From: Ignavibacteria bacterium
GTDB lineage: Bacteria; Bacteroidota; Ignavibacteria; Tepidaquicellales; Tepidaquicellaceae
DNA length: 6,616 bases
Assembly (NCBI GenBank): GCA_018058125.1
Contig: JAGPCH010000088.1
Coordinates: 1-6,616 of the forward strand
Reading direction: 5' to 3'
Numbering within the stretch: the stretch's first letter is position 1; every line of letters starts with the position of its first letter. A model generated the notes under the pieces. The model saw only the letters and a list, made by a program, of their open reading frames with translations, was not told the origin of the DNA and made no database searches. Below, one piece after another: positions 1 to 6,166 of this stretch. The translations under genes were made by a program, and so were the position numbers.

Positions 1-8
1 AAAAATAA

Positions 9-1457
9 CTAATTTTGTTGTTTAAATTTTTCAATATTTTTTATCATTCCGTTGAATATAAAATAATGAAACGGAAGAAGAGAGAACCAATACAATCTTC
101 CAAATACACCGAATGGTCTGAAAGTGGCTGTCTGTCTGAGTTTGCTCACACCATCCTGCTCTGTAATTTCAAATTCCAGCCATGCATCACCAGGTAGTTT
201 CATTTCAGCATGAAGCAAAAGTCTTTTCTTTTTTTTATCTGCAACTATAACTCTCCAGAAATCCAATACATCTCCGGGTGAAATAATATTTTTGTTTGTC
301 CGACCTCTTCTTAAACCAACTCCACCGATAAACTTATCTGCATAACCACGGAGTTTCCAGAGGAAGTTCGCATAATACCAGCCTCTGTTACCTCCGATCG
401 ACCAGATATTATCAAGTACCTGATCAGGATCATTAGTGATATCTATTTCTTTTGAATCTTTGTAACAGCCGTAATTCGGCACTTCAATGAATTCTGAAAA
501 TCTGTTGTTTACGGAAGTTGTAATAAGAGAATCTTTCCAGCTCGAAAGCACAAGATTCTGTTCGATCTTTTCAAACGCGAGCTGCACGGAAGTCTTATAG
601 TCTATTGTTTTAATGTTTAGTATTTCCTGAAGTCTGTTATCGCTGCATACTATTTCGATCTTCATGCTGTTGACAAGATTCACAGCCAGTTTATAAGAAG
701 TTGAGGTTACAAAATATAACCAGTAAGATGAAAGTCTCGGTGTCATCACCGGTAGAGTCAAGATCAGTCTCTTAAGCTTTCTTACTTCAGCATATTGAAG
801 AAGTATTTCTTTGTAAGTTAAAATTTCCGGTCCTCCAATATCAAAGGTCTCATTATAACATTCTTCTTTTAATAATACACCTGTCAGAAATTTTATCACA
901 TCTCTTATTGCGATAGGCTGAGATCTTGTATTAAGCCATTTAGGTGTGATCATTATTGGAAGCTTTTCGACCAGATCCCTGATTATTTCAAAAGAGGCGC
1001 TTCCCGAACCGACAATTATACCGGCTCTCAGAATAGTTACAGGAACGCTTCCCTTCTTTAAAATATCTTCGACATTTTTTCTTGAAGCAAGATGCCTCGA
1101 AAGTTTTTTCTCATTAGATATTCCGCTAAGATAAATGATCTGTCTGCATTTCGTTTTTGAAACAAATTCCGAAAAATTCAAAGCAGTTATAGATTCCAGT
1201 TCTTCAAAAGCCTGAATTGAAGATGACATTGAGTGTATAAGATAAAAAGCTGCATCAAATTCTATCGGAGCATTATCCAATTCAACTTTCTTAAGAAAAT
1301 CAACTTCGAAAATTTTTACCTGACCTGCAAAATAATCTTTAAATTCGAACCGGTTCTTATCTCTGACACAGCATATCACTTCATGTCCCTGCTCAATTAA
1401 AACAGGTAATAATCTTTTGCCGATATATCCGCTTGCGCCGGTTAATAGTATTTTCAA
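9..1457 (-). CDS. YbjT-like atypical SDR NAD(P)-binding protein with C-terminal DUF2867 domain
   Basis: This 482-residue protein is probably a cytoplasmic NAD(P)-dependent oxidoreductase or isomerase of unknown substrate. An N-terminal Rossmann fold opens with the dinucleotide-binding motif TGASGYIG at residues 6-13. The stretch PVTILRAGIIVGSGSASFE (138-156) closely resembles the E. coli YbjT family as I know it, and the length matches that family (about 476 residues). There is no classical YxxxK catalytic pair after the YLSG strand (109-112), so it belongs with the atypical SDRs. From about residue 330 to the end it resembles DUF2867, including the segment with IGGNRGWYYANFLWKLRG (354-371). 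The start is TTG at 1455-1457: an in-frame stop lies two codons upstream and the TTG places the Rossmann motif at the usual distance. A GAGG lies about 15 nt upstream, inside the end of the GNAT gene. It starts 10 bp after that gene, so the two are probably co-transcribed. The family call is firm; the reaction is unknown. Confidence 0.9.
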   Translation of the reverse strand: MKILLTGASGYIGKRLLPVLIEQGHEVICCVRDKNRFEFKDYFAGQVKIFEVDFLKKVELDNAPIEFDAAFYLIHSMSSSIQAFEELESITALNFSEFVSKTKCRQIIYLSGISNEKKLSRHLASRKNVEDILKKGSVPVTILRAGIIVGSGSASFEIIRDLVEKLPIMITPKWLNTRSQPIAIRDVIKFLTGVLLKEECYNETFDIGGPEILTYKEILLQYAEVRKLKRLILTLPVMTPRLSSYWLYFVTSTSYKLAVNLVNSMKIEIVCSDNRLQEILNIKTIDYKTSVQLAFEKIEQNLVLSSWKDSLITTSVNNRFSEFIEVPNYGCYKDSKEIDITNDPDQVLDNIWSIGGNRGWYYANFLWKLRGYADKFIGGVGLRRGRTNKNIISPGDVLDFWRVIVADKKKKRLLLHAEMKLPGDAWLEFEITEQDGVSKLRQTATFRPFGVFGRLYWFSLLPFHYFIFNGMIKNIEKFKQQN

Positions 1458-1467
1458 AATTTATGGT

Positions 1468-1917
1468 TTATACCTCAAGATAATAATAAAAGTGTTCGTT
1501 ATCTTTTTTAAATCCGATCTTGTCATAAAGTTTTTGAGCGCTGTGATTTGAGTTGTGTGTTTCAAGGACAAGACCTTTTGCATTCGTTTCCTCCGCAAGT
1601 TCTTTTGAAGCCATTATCAATGCTTCAGCAACTCCTTTCTTCCGGTGATCTTCACTAACATACAGATCATTCAATATCCAGATCCTTTTCATTGAGACGG
1701 AAGAGAATGCAGGATATAACTGAACAAATCCAATTCCTGAATTATTATCATTATTTTCCATAGCTAAGAAAATAACGGATTCGTTTTTTCTAATTCTTTC
1801 TTCGAGAAACTTTTTCGCTGAATCAGTATCAGATGTTTGTTCATAGAACTGTCTATAGAGATCGAACAGAACTGTTATAGTTTCGATGTCTTCCAATGTT
1901 GCTTTTGTAATTTTCAT
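1468..1917 (-). CDS. GNAT-family N-acetyltransferase
   Basis: This 149-residue protein is a single-domain GNAT acetyltransferase, expected to move an acetyl group from acetyl-CoA to an amine in the cytoplasm; the acceptor cannot be read from sequence. Motif A is clear: strand ILNDLYVSEDHR (81-92) followed by the pyrophosphate-binding loop RKKGVA (92-97) and a helix. Motif B follows as HSAQKLYDKIGF (125-136), where Y131 sits at the usual general-acid position. The length is typical for the family. The start is ATG at 1915-1917, giving the normal N-terminus MKITKAT; no Shine-Dalgarno site is visible, only AT-rich sequence. A 174-bp gap with a palindrome separates it from the flavoprotein gene upstream, so it may have its own promoter. 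The SDR gene follows 10 bp downstream. Confidence 0.92.
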   Translation of the reverse strand: MKITKATLEDIETITVLFDLYRQFYEQTSDTDSAKKFLEERIRKNESVIFLAMENNDNNSGIGFVQLYPAFSSVSMKRIWILNDLYVSEDHRKKGVAEALIMASKELAEETNAKGLVLETHNSNHSAQKLYDKIGFKKDNEHFYYYLEV

Positions 1918-1992
1918 GGTTATTAAGTTAGCTTATAATAAATATTCCAAGTTAATTATTTCTTTAAAGATCACTACAATAAATCGAAATGG

Positions 1993-2017
1993 ATTCCCGC
2001 CAGGAGCACGCGGGAAT
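1993..2017. repeat. Dispersed-type palindrome ATTCCCGC-(9 nt)-GCGGGAAT
   Basis: Perfect 8-bp inverted arms (1993-2000 and 2010-2017) flank a 9-nt loop. The plus-strand flanks, GG before and GACAA after, match a style of repeat common between genes in many bacteria (the ATTCCC...GGGAAT type, as in neisserial dRS3). It is GC-rich in an AT-rich gap. Neither strand has a T run after the stem, so it is not a standard intrinsic terminator, although it lies about 75 bp past the flavoprotein stop codon. I see nothing else clear in the rest of the 1918-2091 gap. Confidence 0.75.
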
Positions 2018-2091
2018 GACAACCAGAGAAAAATTTGGTACAACTAAACTCCCCGCTTCTTGCAGACTGGAATTAAACCTATGGGATTAAA

Positions 2092-3648
2092 TTAATTCAG
2101 ACTCACCGCTATTGCCTTCGCGACATTCTGTCCGTCAAGCGCTGCTGAAATTATTCCACCGGCATAACCTGCACCTTCGCCGCACGGGTAAAAATTCTTT
2201 ATTTGCGGATGCTCGTATGTTATTTTATCTCTCGGTATCCTTACCGGCGAACTCGTTCTCGACTCAACTCCAATTAGATATCCGTCTTCTGAATAATATC
2301 CTCTCATCTTTTTACCGAACTGCACTAAAGCATTTTGTATCCTTGCTGAAATTTTTTCGGGTAATAGATTATGTAAGTCAGCACTATAAATCCCCGGAAT
2401 GTAAGAAGATTTCCCTAGCGAACCGGATAGTTTATTTTCAACAAAATCTGTCATTCTCTGTGCCGGAGCTTTCTGCGAACCATCACCGTTATCAAAAAAT
2501 TTTCTTTCAACATCTTTCTGAAATTCAAGTCCGGCGAATGATCCGTGCTGTTTGTAATCTTTCAGATCTTTCTCATCAATTGCCGTAACAATCCCAGAAT
2601 TTGCAAATTCAGAATCCCTTCGCGACATTGACATTCCATTTACTACAATCTCTCCGGGAGCGGTAGCGGCAGGAACTATCAGCCCGCCAGGACACATGCA
2701 GAAAGAAAAGACACCAACATCATTAACTTGTGCAGTGAGTTTATAACTCGAAGCCGGAAGATACATACTTCTCGGATTTTGTCTGTATTGAATTTCATCG
2801 ATCAATGCCTGCGGATGTTCGATCCTTACTCCAAGTGCAAAAGGCTTGGATTCTGTCAGGATATTTTTCTTTTTCAATAAATAAAAAATATCACGCGCGG
2901 AATGACCGGTTGCAAGTATAACCGCATCTCCCGGGTATTCATCTTTTTCATTTACTATGACTCCTGAAATTTTTTCATCTTTTATAATTAGGTCTGTAAC
3001 TAAAGAATTAAAATGTATCTCTCCTCCAAAGTTTAAGATGGTTTCTCTGAGTTGTTCGACAACGCCGGGAAGTTTATTCGAACCGATATGAGGATGAGTG
3101 TCAATTAAAATGTCTTCGTTTGCGCCATGCTCTACCAGTATTCTCAAAGCCTTAAAAATATCACCGCGCTTATGAGAGCGTGTATATAGCTTTCCGTCAG
3201 AATATGTTCCGGCTCCGCCTTCGCCAAAGCAGTAGTTAGAATCGGAATTAACTTCACTGAACTGCTGAATAGCTCTCAGATCTTTCCTTCTCGATCTTAC
3301 ATCTTTCCCTCTGTCAAAAATGACCGGTTTAATTCCATTTTCTATAAGTTCAAGTGCTGCAAAGTAGCCTGCCGGACCTGCGCCGACAATGATCACTTTT
3401 TTAATGTTGGAAACAGGTTTATAATTTTCTTTTATTACAGGTTCGGGTGGAGGAGATTCATTTATGTATAATTCAATAAGTAAATTTACAAGAGGAGTTC
3501 TGCTGCGGGCGTCTATTGATCTTCTTAGAATCTTAAACTCTAATTTATCTTCTTCCTTTATATTGCATTCCGATATTAAAAATTTTTCAAGTAGTTTATT
3601 ATCAAAAGCATCTTTCGGAAGAATGGATATCTCAATTCTTTTTGTCAT
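2092..3648 (-). CDS. COG2509-type FAD-dependent dehydrogenase
   Basis: This 518-residue protein is a predicted soluble flavoprotein of the uncharacterised COG2509 family (NAD(P)/FAD-dependent oxidoreductase). Residues 1-80 form an alpha/beta N-terminal domain with the basic run LRRSIDARSR (41-50), as usual in this family. The FAD-binding fold begins at KKVIIVGAGPAG (83-94), with G89, G91 and G94 as the dinucleotide-binding glycines and FDRG (111-114) after the second strand. Further family marks are YCFGEGGAGTYSDGKL (139-154), the ATG motif in VILATGHS (243-250), FCMCPGG (316-322) with two close cysteines, and the C-terminal FAD-contact segment YPCGEGAGYAGGI (487-499). The length is complete. 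The start is ATG at 3646-3648 without a Shine-Dalgarno site. The MmcQ gene ends 56 bp upstream, and a short direct repeat lies in that gap. Family assignment is strong; substrate and electron acceptor are unknown. Confidence 0.92.
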   Translation of the reverse strand: MTKRIEISILPKDAFDNKLLEKFLISECNIKEEDKLEFKILRRSIDARSRTPLVNLLIELYINESPPPEPVIKENYKPVSNIKKVIIVGAGPAGYFAALELIENGIKPVIFDRGKDVRSRRKDLRAIQQFSEVNSDSNYCFGEGGAGTYSDGKLYTRSHKRGDIFKALRILVEHGANEDILIDTHPHIGSNKLPGVVEQLRETILNFGGEIHFNSLVTDLIIKDEKISGVIVNEKDEYPGDAVILATGHSARDIFYLLKKKNILTESKPFALGVRIEHPQALIDEIQYRQNPRSMYLPASSYKLTAQVNDVGVFSFCMCPGGLIVPAATAPGEIVVNGMSMSRRDSEFANSGIVTAIDEKDLKDYKQHGSFAGLEFQKDVERKFFDNGDGSQKAPAQRMTDFVENKLSGSLGKSSYIPGIYSADLHNLLPEKISARIQNALVQFGKKMRGYYSEDGYLIGVESRTSSPVRIPRDKITYEHPQIKNFYPCGEGAGYAGGIISAALDGQNVAKAIAVSLN

Positions 3649-3673
3649 TATATTTTATTCTGTTCACTATTTA

Positions 3674-3698
3674 TGTGAAAAAGTTATTTGTGAAAAAG
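3674..3698. repeat. 10-bp direct repeat upstream of the flavoprotein gene
   Basis: TGTGAAAAAG occurs at 3674-3683 and again at 3689-3698, a spacing of 15 bp. It lies in the 56-bp gap between the MmcQ stop codon and the flavoprotein start, about 25 bp upstream of that start. It could be a binding site for a regulator or chance in A/T-rich DNA. Only the repeat itself is observed. Confidence 0.4.
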
Positions 3699-3704
3699 AT
3701 GAAG

Positions 3705-4055
3705 CTAATCAGACAATAATTCTCTTTGTTTTTTTGTCAGACTGCTGACAATAAGATCATAAGAATTATCAGTCATTTTTTTAAGTTCAGCATCAGATAT
3801 TCTGCCTTCAAAATCTACTGTATTCCAGTGCTTTTTATTCATGTGGTATCCGGGCTGAACTTCTTCATATCTTTCTCTGAGATCAACGGCTTCTTCCGGA
3901 TCACATTTCAGATTAACCTTAAGAGGAATGCTGAAAGAAGTGATAGCAAATATTTTTCCCGCGACTCTGAAACAAATAGTCTCTTCTCCAAAAGGGAAAT
4001 CTTTTGTCACAGCGGGTTTGGAGAGACAGTATTTTGTGAAAGCATCAAGTTTCAA
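3705..4055 (-). CDS. MmcQ/YjbR family protein
   Basis: This 116-residue cytoplasmic protein belongs to the MmcQ/YjbR family, which has a CyaY-like fold, is sometimes described as DNA-binding, and has no settled function. Family marks are FPFGEETICFRVAGKIFA (20-37) and the stretch from LKVNLKCDPEEAVDLRERY (45-63) through PGYHMNKKHWNTV (68-80). The length is typical. The start is taken as TTG at 4053-4055, giving MKLDAFTKYCLSKP, which aligns with the usual N-terminus. The frame stays open upstream but holds no ATG and runs into heptamer repeat DNA. No Shine-Dalgarno site is visible. The LOG gene ends 75 bp upstream, and the flavoprotein gene follows 56 bp downstream, which allows co-transcription. 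The family call is confident; the exact start is less so. Confidence 0.88.
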   Translation of the reverse strand: MKLDAFTKYCLSKPAVTKDFPFGEETICFRVAGKIFAITSFSIPLKVNLKCDPEEAVDLRERYEEVQPGYHMNKKHWNTVDFEGRISDAELKKMTDNSYDLIVSSLTKKQRELLSD

Positions 4056-4060
4056 AACAG

Positions 4061-4088
4061 TATTGGGTATTGGGAAGTGTGTATTGAG
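4061..4088. repeat. Heptamer repeat, TATTGGG type
   Basis: TATTGGG occurs twice in tandem at 4061-4074. After one diverged heptamer, AAGTGTG (4075-4081), a related TATTGAG stands at 4082-4088, so the 7-bp phase holds over four units. It directly abuts the 5' end of the MmcQ gene, where a ribosome-binding site would be expected. Confidence 0.6.
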
Positions 4089-4109
4089 TAAATAAAAACC
4101 ACATAGTTT

Positions 4110-4130
4110 GTAATTTGTAATTTGTAATTT
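4110..4130. repeat. Heptamer tandem repeat, three copies of GTAATTT
   Basis: Three exact copies of GTAATTT fill 4110-4130, with a partial copy (TTT, 4107-4109) before them. On the minus strand the run begins immediately after the LOG stop codon (4131-4133). It shares its 7-bp period, but not its sequence, with the repeat at 4061-4088 in the same intergenic gap. Confidence 0.75.
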
Positions 4131-4712
4131 TTAACTGTTTTTTGTATCAGTCCATTTCCTTACTTCAACCGGTTTAAACTCTTTCATTTTAAACAAAAGG
4201 TTTTCGGGATCGGAATCAAATATTACCATATCAAGATATTTTTTCATTACAAATTCATTTTCAACTGCTTCGTATATAAACTCAATTAGTTTATCAAAAT
4301 AATTATCAACATTCAGAATACCAATTGGTTTGGAATGAATGCCGAGCTGAGTCCAGGTCCATATCTCAAAGAGTTCTTCGAGAGTACCAATACCGCCTGA
4401 CATAGCGATGAACCCATCTGAGAGTTCAGACATAAGAGCTTTTCTTTCATGCATTGATCTCACGATCCTTAGGTCTGTGACTTCATGCAAAGCACATTCT
4501 CTGATAACCAAATCTTCCGGTATGACACCAGTGACTTTACCATTAAACTGCAAAACAGTATTAGCTATCTCACCCATAATGCCGACATTACCACCCCCAT
4601 AAACAAGGTCTATATTATCCGCCGCCAGAAGTTTGCCGAGTTTCTGTGCAGCTGTTAAGTGCTTAACACCTTTACCCGAGGATGATCCGCAGAATACACA
4701 AACGCTTTTCAT
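4131..4712 (-). CDS. LOG-family protein (TIGR00730), putative nucleoside 5'-monophosphate phosphoribohydrolase
   Basis: This 193-residue Rossmann-like protein belongs to the LOG (lonely guy) family. Characterised members hydrolyse cytokinin riboside or purine nucleoside 5'-monophosphates to free base and ribose 5-phosphate; many bacterial members are untested. It opens with VCVFCGSSSG (4-13), then has the glycine-rich YGGGNVGIMGE (38-48) and the MHERK motif (87-91), whose R90 matches the conserved arginine. The signature normally written PGGxGTxxE appears as SGGIGTLEE (105-113), with serine for the first proline and the glutamate kept. The ATG at 4710-4712 is chosen. An in-frame TTG three codons upstream is possible, but MKSVCVFCGS is the standard N-terminus. 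No Shine-Dalgarno site is seen. The DUF4199 gene ends 32 bp upstream, consistent with an operon. Confidence 0.9.
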   Translation of the reverse strand: MKSVCVFCGSSSGKGVKHLTAAQKLGKLLAADNIDLVYGGGNVGIMGEIANTVLQFNGKVTGVIPEDLVIRECALHEVTDLRIVRSMHERKALMSELSDGFIAMSGGIGTLEELFEIWTWTQLGIHSKPIGILNVDNYFDKLIEFIYEAVENEFVMKKYLDMVIFDSDPENLLFKMKEFKPVEVRKWTDTKNS

Positions 4713-4744
4713 TTTATACAATTATAAATTTACATTAATGGATA

Positions 4745-5260
4745 TCACGCTTTTTTAAGATCTTCTTTTCGGGTCTTTTTTAAGAAAAAAGCGGCAATTA
4801 AAGAAGTTATAGTACCGCCTGCGAGAACATACAGCGTCTGCCGGATCATTTGCACATTAAGACCATAATCATATTTCACAATAGTGATCTCCGCATTGAT
4901 CTCCTCTCTTGATGCATTATTTCCGAGCAAAACTTTCTGAGCTTCTGCACTCAGGTAATCCACATAACCGGGATTGATATATTCATAATACACATATACA
5001 AATACCATCATTATTACTGAAATGATAAGAGTAATAATCATTCCGGATTTGAATGCTTCATTGAAAGAAATGTATCCAAAATTTGACCGGAGTTTTTTTT
5101 CTTTAATCCCGAAATATATTCCGGCAAATGGTATAAAGAAAGCAATGATACTTATATATGAGCCAAATTGATGATAATTTGGAAAGAGCAAAGTATATAC
5201 AATTATCATCCAGATAATAAGAAGGAATGAAGAAAACAATCCGTATTTGAATTCAGTCAT
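4745..5260 (-). CDS. DUF4199 domain-containing membrane protein
   Basis: This 171-residue protein is predicted to lie in the inner membrane with four hydrophobic helices: about residues 7-26, 33-52, 72-92 and 142-160. The loop KEKKLRSNFGYISFNEAFKSG (53-73) and YINPGY (94-99) just after helix 3 are characteristic of DUF4199, a family frequent in Bacteroidota and relatives with no known function. A roughly 45-residue soluble loop separates helices 3 and 4, and the C-terminus is strongly basic (KKTRKEDLKK), which suggests a cytoplasmic tail. The start is ATG at 5258-5260, with no Shine-Dalgarno site. It sits 47 bp after the DUF2007 gene and 32 bp before the LOG gene. The DUF4199 match is from memory of the family pattern; membrane topology is visible directly. 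Confidence 0.85.
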   Translation of the reverse strand: MTEFKYGLFSSFLLIIWMIIVYTLLFPNYHQFGSYISIIAFFIPFAGIYFGIKEKKLRSNFGYISFNEAFKSGMIITLIISVIMMVFVYVYYEYINPGYVDYLSAEAQKVLLGNNASREEINAEITIVKYDYGLNVQMIRQTLYVLAGGTITSLIAAFFLKKTRKEDLKKA

Positions 5261-5307
5261 AGAATTTATTATTATAAGAAAGACAGTAGTTTATATTTTC
5301 TGTCCGG

Positions 5308-5586
5308 TCAATTGTCTTTCACATCTTTAAGAAGTTCGCGGGCATATTCTGCATCATCCGGCATGACCCTGAATTGTACGGGACCTGTTATGGGATTAAA
5401 ACCCGTTCCGAGTATACCTACTCCGAAGAGATCCTGCACACCTTCTCCTTTTGCAAGATATCTGATTTGCGCTTCATCCAGTATGGATTTTACTACTGCG
5501 ATTATTCCCTCATGACCTGTTTCAAAAACCGTAACAAGTCTTTCGTGATCTTCCTTTTCCTGCTGATCTTTTTGTTCCTGATTCAT
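5308..5586 (-). CDS. DUF2007 domain protein (putative signal-transducing protein)
   Basis: This 92-residue protein has a highly charged N-terminal tail (residues 1-16, rich in Q, E, K and D) followed by a DUF2007-like domain. The pattern LVTVFETGHEGIIAVVKSIL (17-36), DEAQIRYLAKGEG (37-49) and VQFRVMPDDAEYARELLKD (70-88) fits this ACT-like beta-alpha-beta fold, named putative prokaryotic signal-transducing protein; its ligand is unknown. No signal peptide or membrane helix is present. The start is ATG at 5584-5586, backed by GGAGG ten bases upstream. This is the first gene after the transposase locus, 116 bp from it, and probably leads a short operon with DUF4199 and LOG. Confidence 0.82.
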   Translation of the reverse strand: MNQEQKDQQEKEDHERLVTVFETGHEGIIAVVKSILDEAQIRYLAKGEGVQDLFGVGILGTGFNPITGPVQFRVMPDDAEYARELLKDVKDN

Positions 5587-5596
5587 AAATTTTTTT

Positions 5597-5601
5597 CCTC
5601 C
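5597..5601 (-). promoter_or_regulatory. Ribosome-binding site of the DUF2007 gene
   Basis: GGAGG on the minus strand lies 10 nt before the ATG at 5584-5586. It is the only strong Shine-Dalgarno sequence found before a gene in this window. It fixes the start and suggests this gene heads its transcription unit or is translated more efficiently than its neighbours. Confidence 0.7.
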
Positions 5602-5640
5602 AATCTTTGGATTTCAATTCAATTTATCAATGCAGATTTT

Positions 5641-5668
5641 CCGTTGGCTAAAGCCAACGGGAATGAAT
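5641..5668 (+). repeat. Single REP-like palindrome with trailing GAATGAAT
   Basis: Perfect 9-bp arms CCGTTGGCT (5641-5649) and AGCCAACGG (5652-5660) flank the centre AA, followed by GAATGAAT (5661-5668). The outer bases, the AA centre, the arm length and the tail all match the palindrome in the 50-bp array on the other side of the transposase gene, in the same orientation. It lies about 40 bp past the transposase stop codon. There is no T run after the stem on either strand, so a terminator role is possible but not of the standard type. Confidence 0.82.
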
Positions 5669-5702
5669 ATTAGAAATTTATTTTTTAAAAAAACATACTG
5701 GA

Positions 5703-6140
5703 TTATTTATCTTTTATAATTTCCCAGCCATATCTATTTATGAATTCATCTATTTCACATTCAAATGATCTCTTGGAATGATGTGATTCCTGATATTTAA
5801 TATATTTCATGACTCTTTCGACATGTGATTCACTTACAGAAACTGTAAAGTAGTCATCCTGCCAGGAGAATTTGTCCAAAGTTAGATTGTTATTATTAAT
5901 CCAGAATGATGATTCGCCTTTTATATGTTGTACAACATTTGATATTGTTTGTTGTTTTCCTAAAGAGATGAGGCAGTGTAAATGTTCTGTATATCCGTTT
6001 ATAGATTGCAGGAATATATTTTTTTTTGAACAATTTTCTATAATATGTTGCTGAACACGATATCTGATATTGTTTGTCAGTAATGGCAGTCTGTACTTTG
6101 TGGCAAAAACAATATGTACCCAGATCCTTACATATGACAT
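5703..6140 (-). CDS. tnpA: IS200-like Y1 HUH transposase, REP-associated (RAYT) type
   Basis: This 145-residue protein is a complete single-domain Y1 transposase (IS200/IS605 TnpA superfamily). Such enzymes cut and join single-stranded DNA next to hairpins through a covalent 5'-phosphotyrosine link. The N-terminus WVHIVFATKYRLPLL (7-21) is typical. The HUH metal-binding pair is H53 and H55 in EHLHCLISL (52-60). The catalytic tyrosine is most likely Y113, four residues before Q117 in YIKYQ (113-117), matching the Y-x3-Q arrangement of IS608 TnpA. The following HHSKRSFECEIDEFI (120-134) resembles single-copy REP-associated transposases. No frameshift or missing key residue is seen, so it is probably active. 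The start is ATG at 6138-6140, with a weak AAGAG about 6 nt upstream. The gene begins 26 bp from the 50-bp repeat array, so its promoter must lie in or next to the array. A plain IS200-like copy is the alternative, but the palindromes on both sides favour the RAYT reading. Confidence 0.92.
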   Translation of the reverse strand: MSYVRIWVHIVFATKYRLPLLTNNIRYRVQQHIIENCSKKNIFLQSINGYTEHLHCLISLGKQQTISNVVQHIKGESSFWINNNNLTLDKFSWQDDYFTVSVSESHVERVMKYIKYQESHHSKRSFECEIDEFINRYGWEIIKDK

Positions 6141-6166
6141 AATATTCTCTTTAATTATTTATTAAT

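Noticed and set aside
1918..1960. Promoter upstream of the GNAT gene
   Set aside because: The A/T-rich sequence offers several weak -10-like matches, but none has a convincing partner at the right spacing.
1993..2017. Intrinsic terminator of the flavoprotein gene
   Set aside because: There is no T run after the stem on the minus strand and it lies about 75 bp past the stop codon; the flanks match a dispersed repeat type.
2112..2588. Plus-strand reading frame of 158 codons
   Set aside because: It lies wholly opposite the well-supported flavoprotein gene, and its translation shows no recognisable domain.
3726..4091. Plus-strand reading frame of 121 codons
   Set aside because: It is antisense to the MmcQ gene, which has clear family motifs; the plus-strand translation looks random and rich in F, I and S.
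5282..5304. Small inverted repeat GACAG...CTGTC between the DUF2007 and DUF4199 genes
   Set aside because: Only five pairs with a 13-nt A/T-rich loop and no T run; expected by chance in such DNA.
5641..5660. Intrinsic terminator of the transposase gene
   Set aside because: The stem is strong, but neither strand has a following T run (AAAATC on the minus strand, GAATGAAT on the plus strand), and it matches the REP-like family better.
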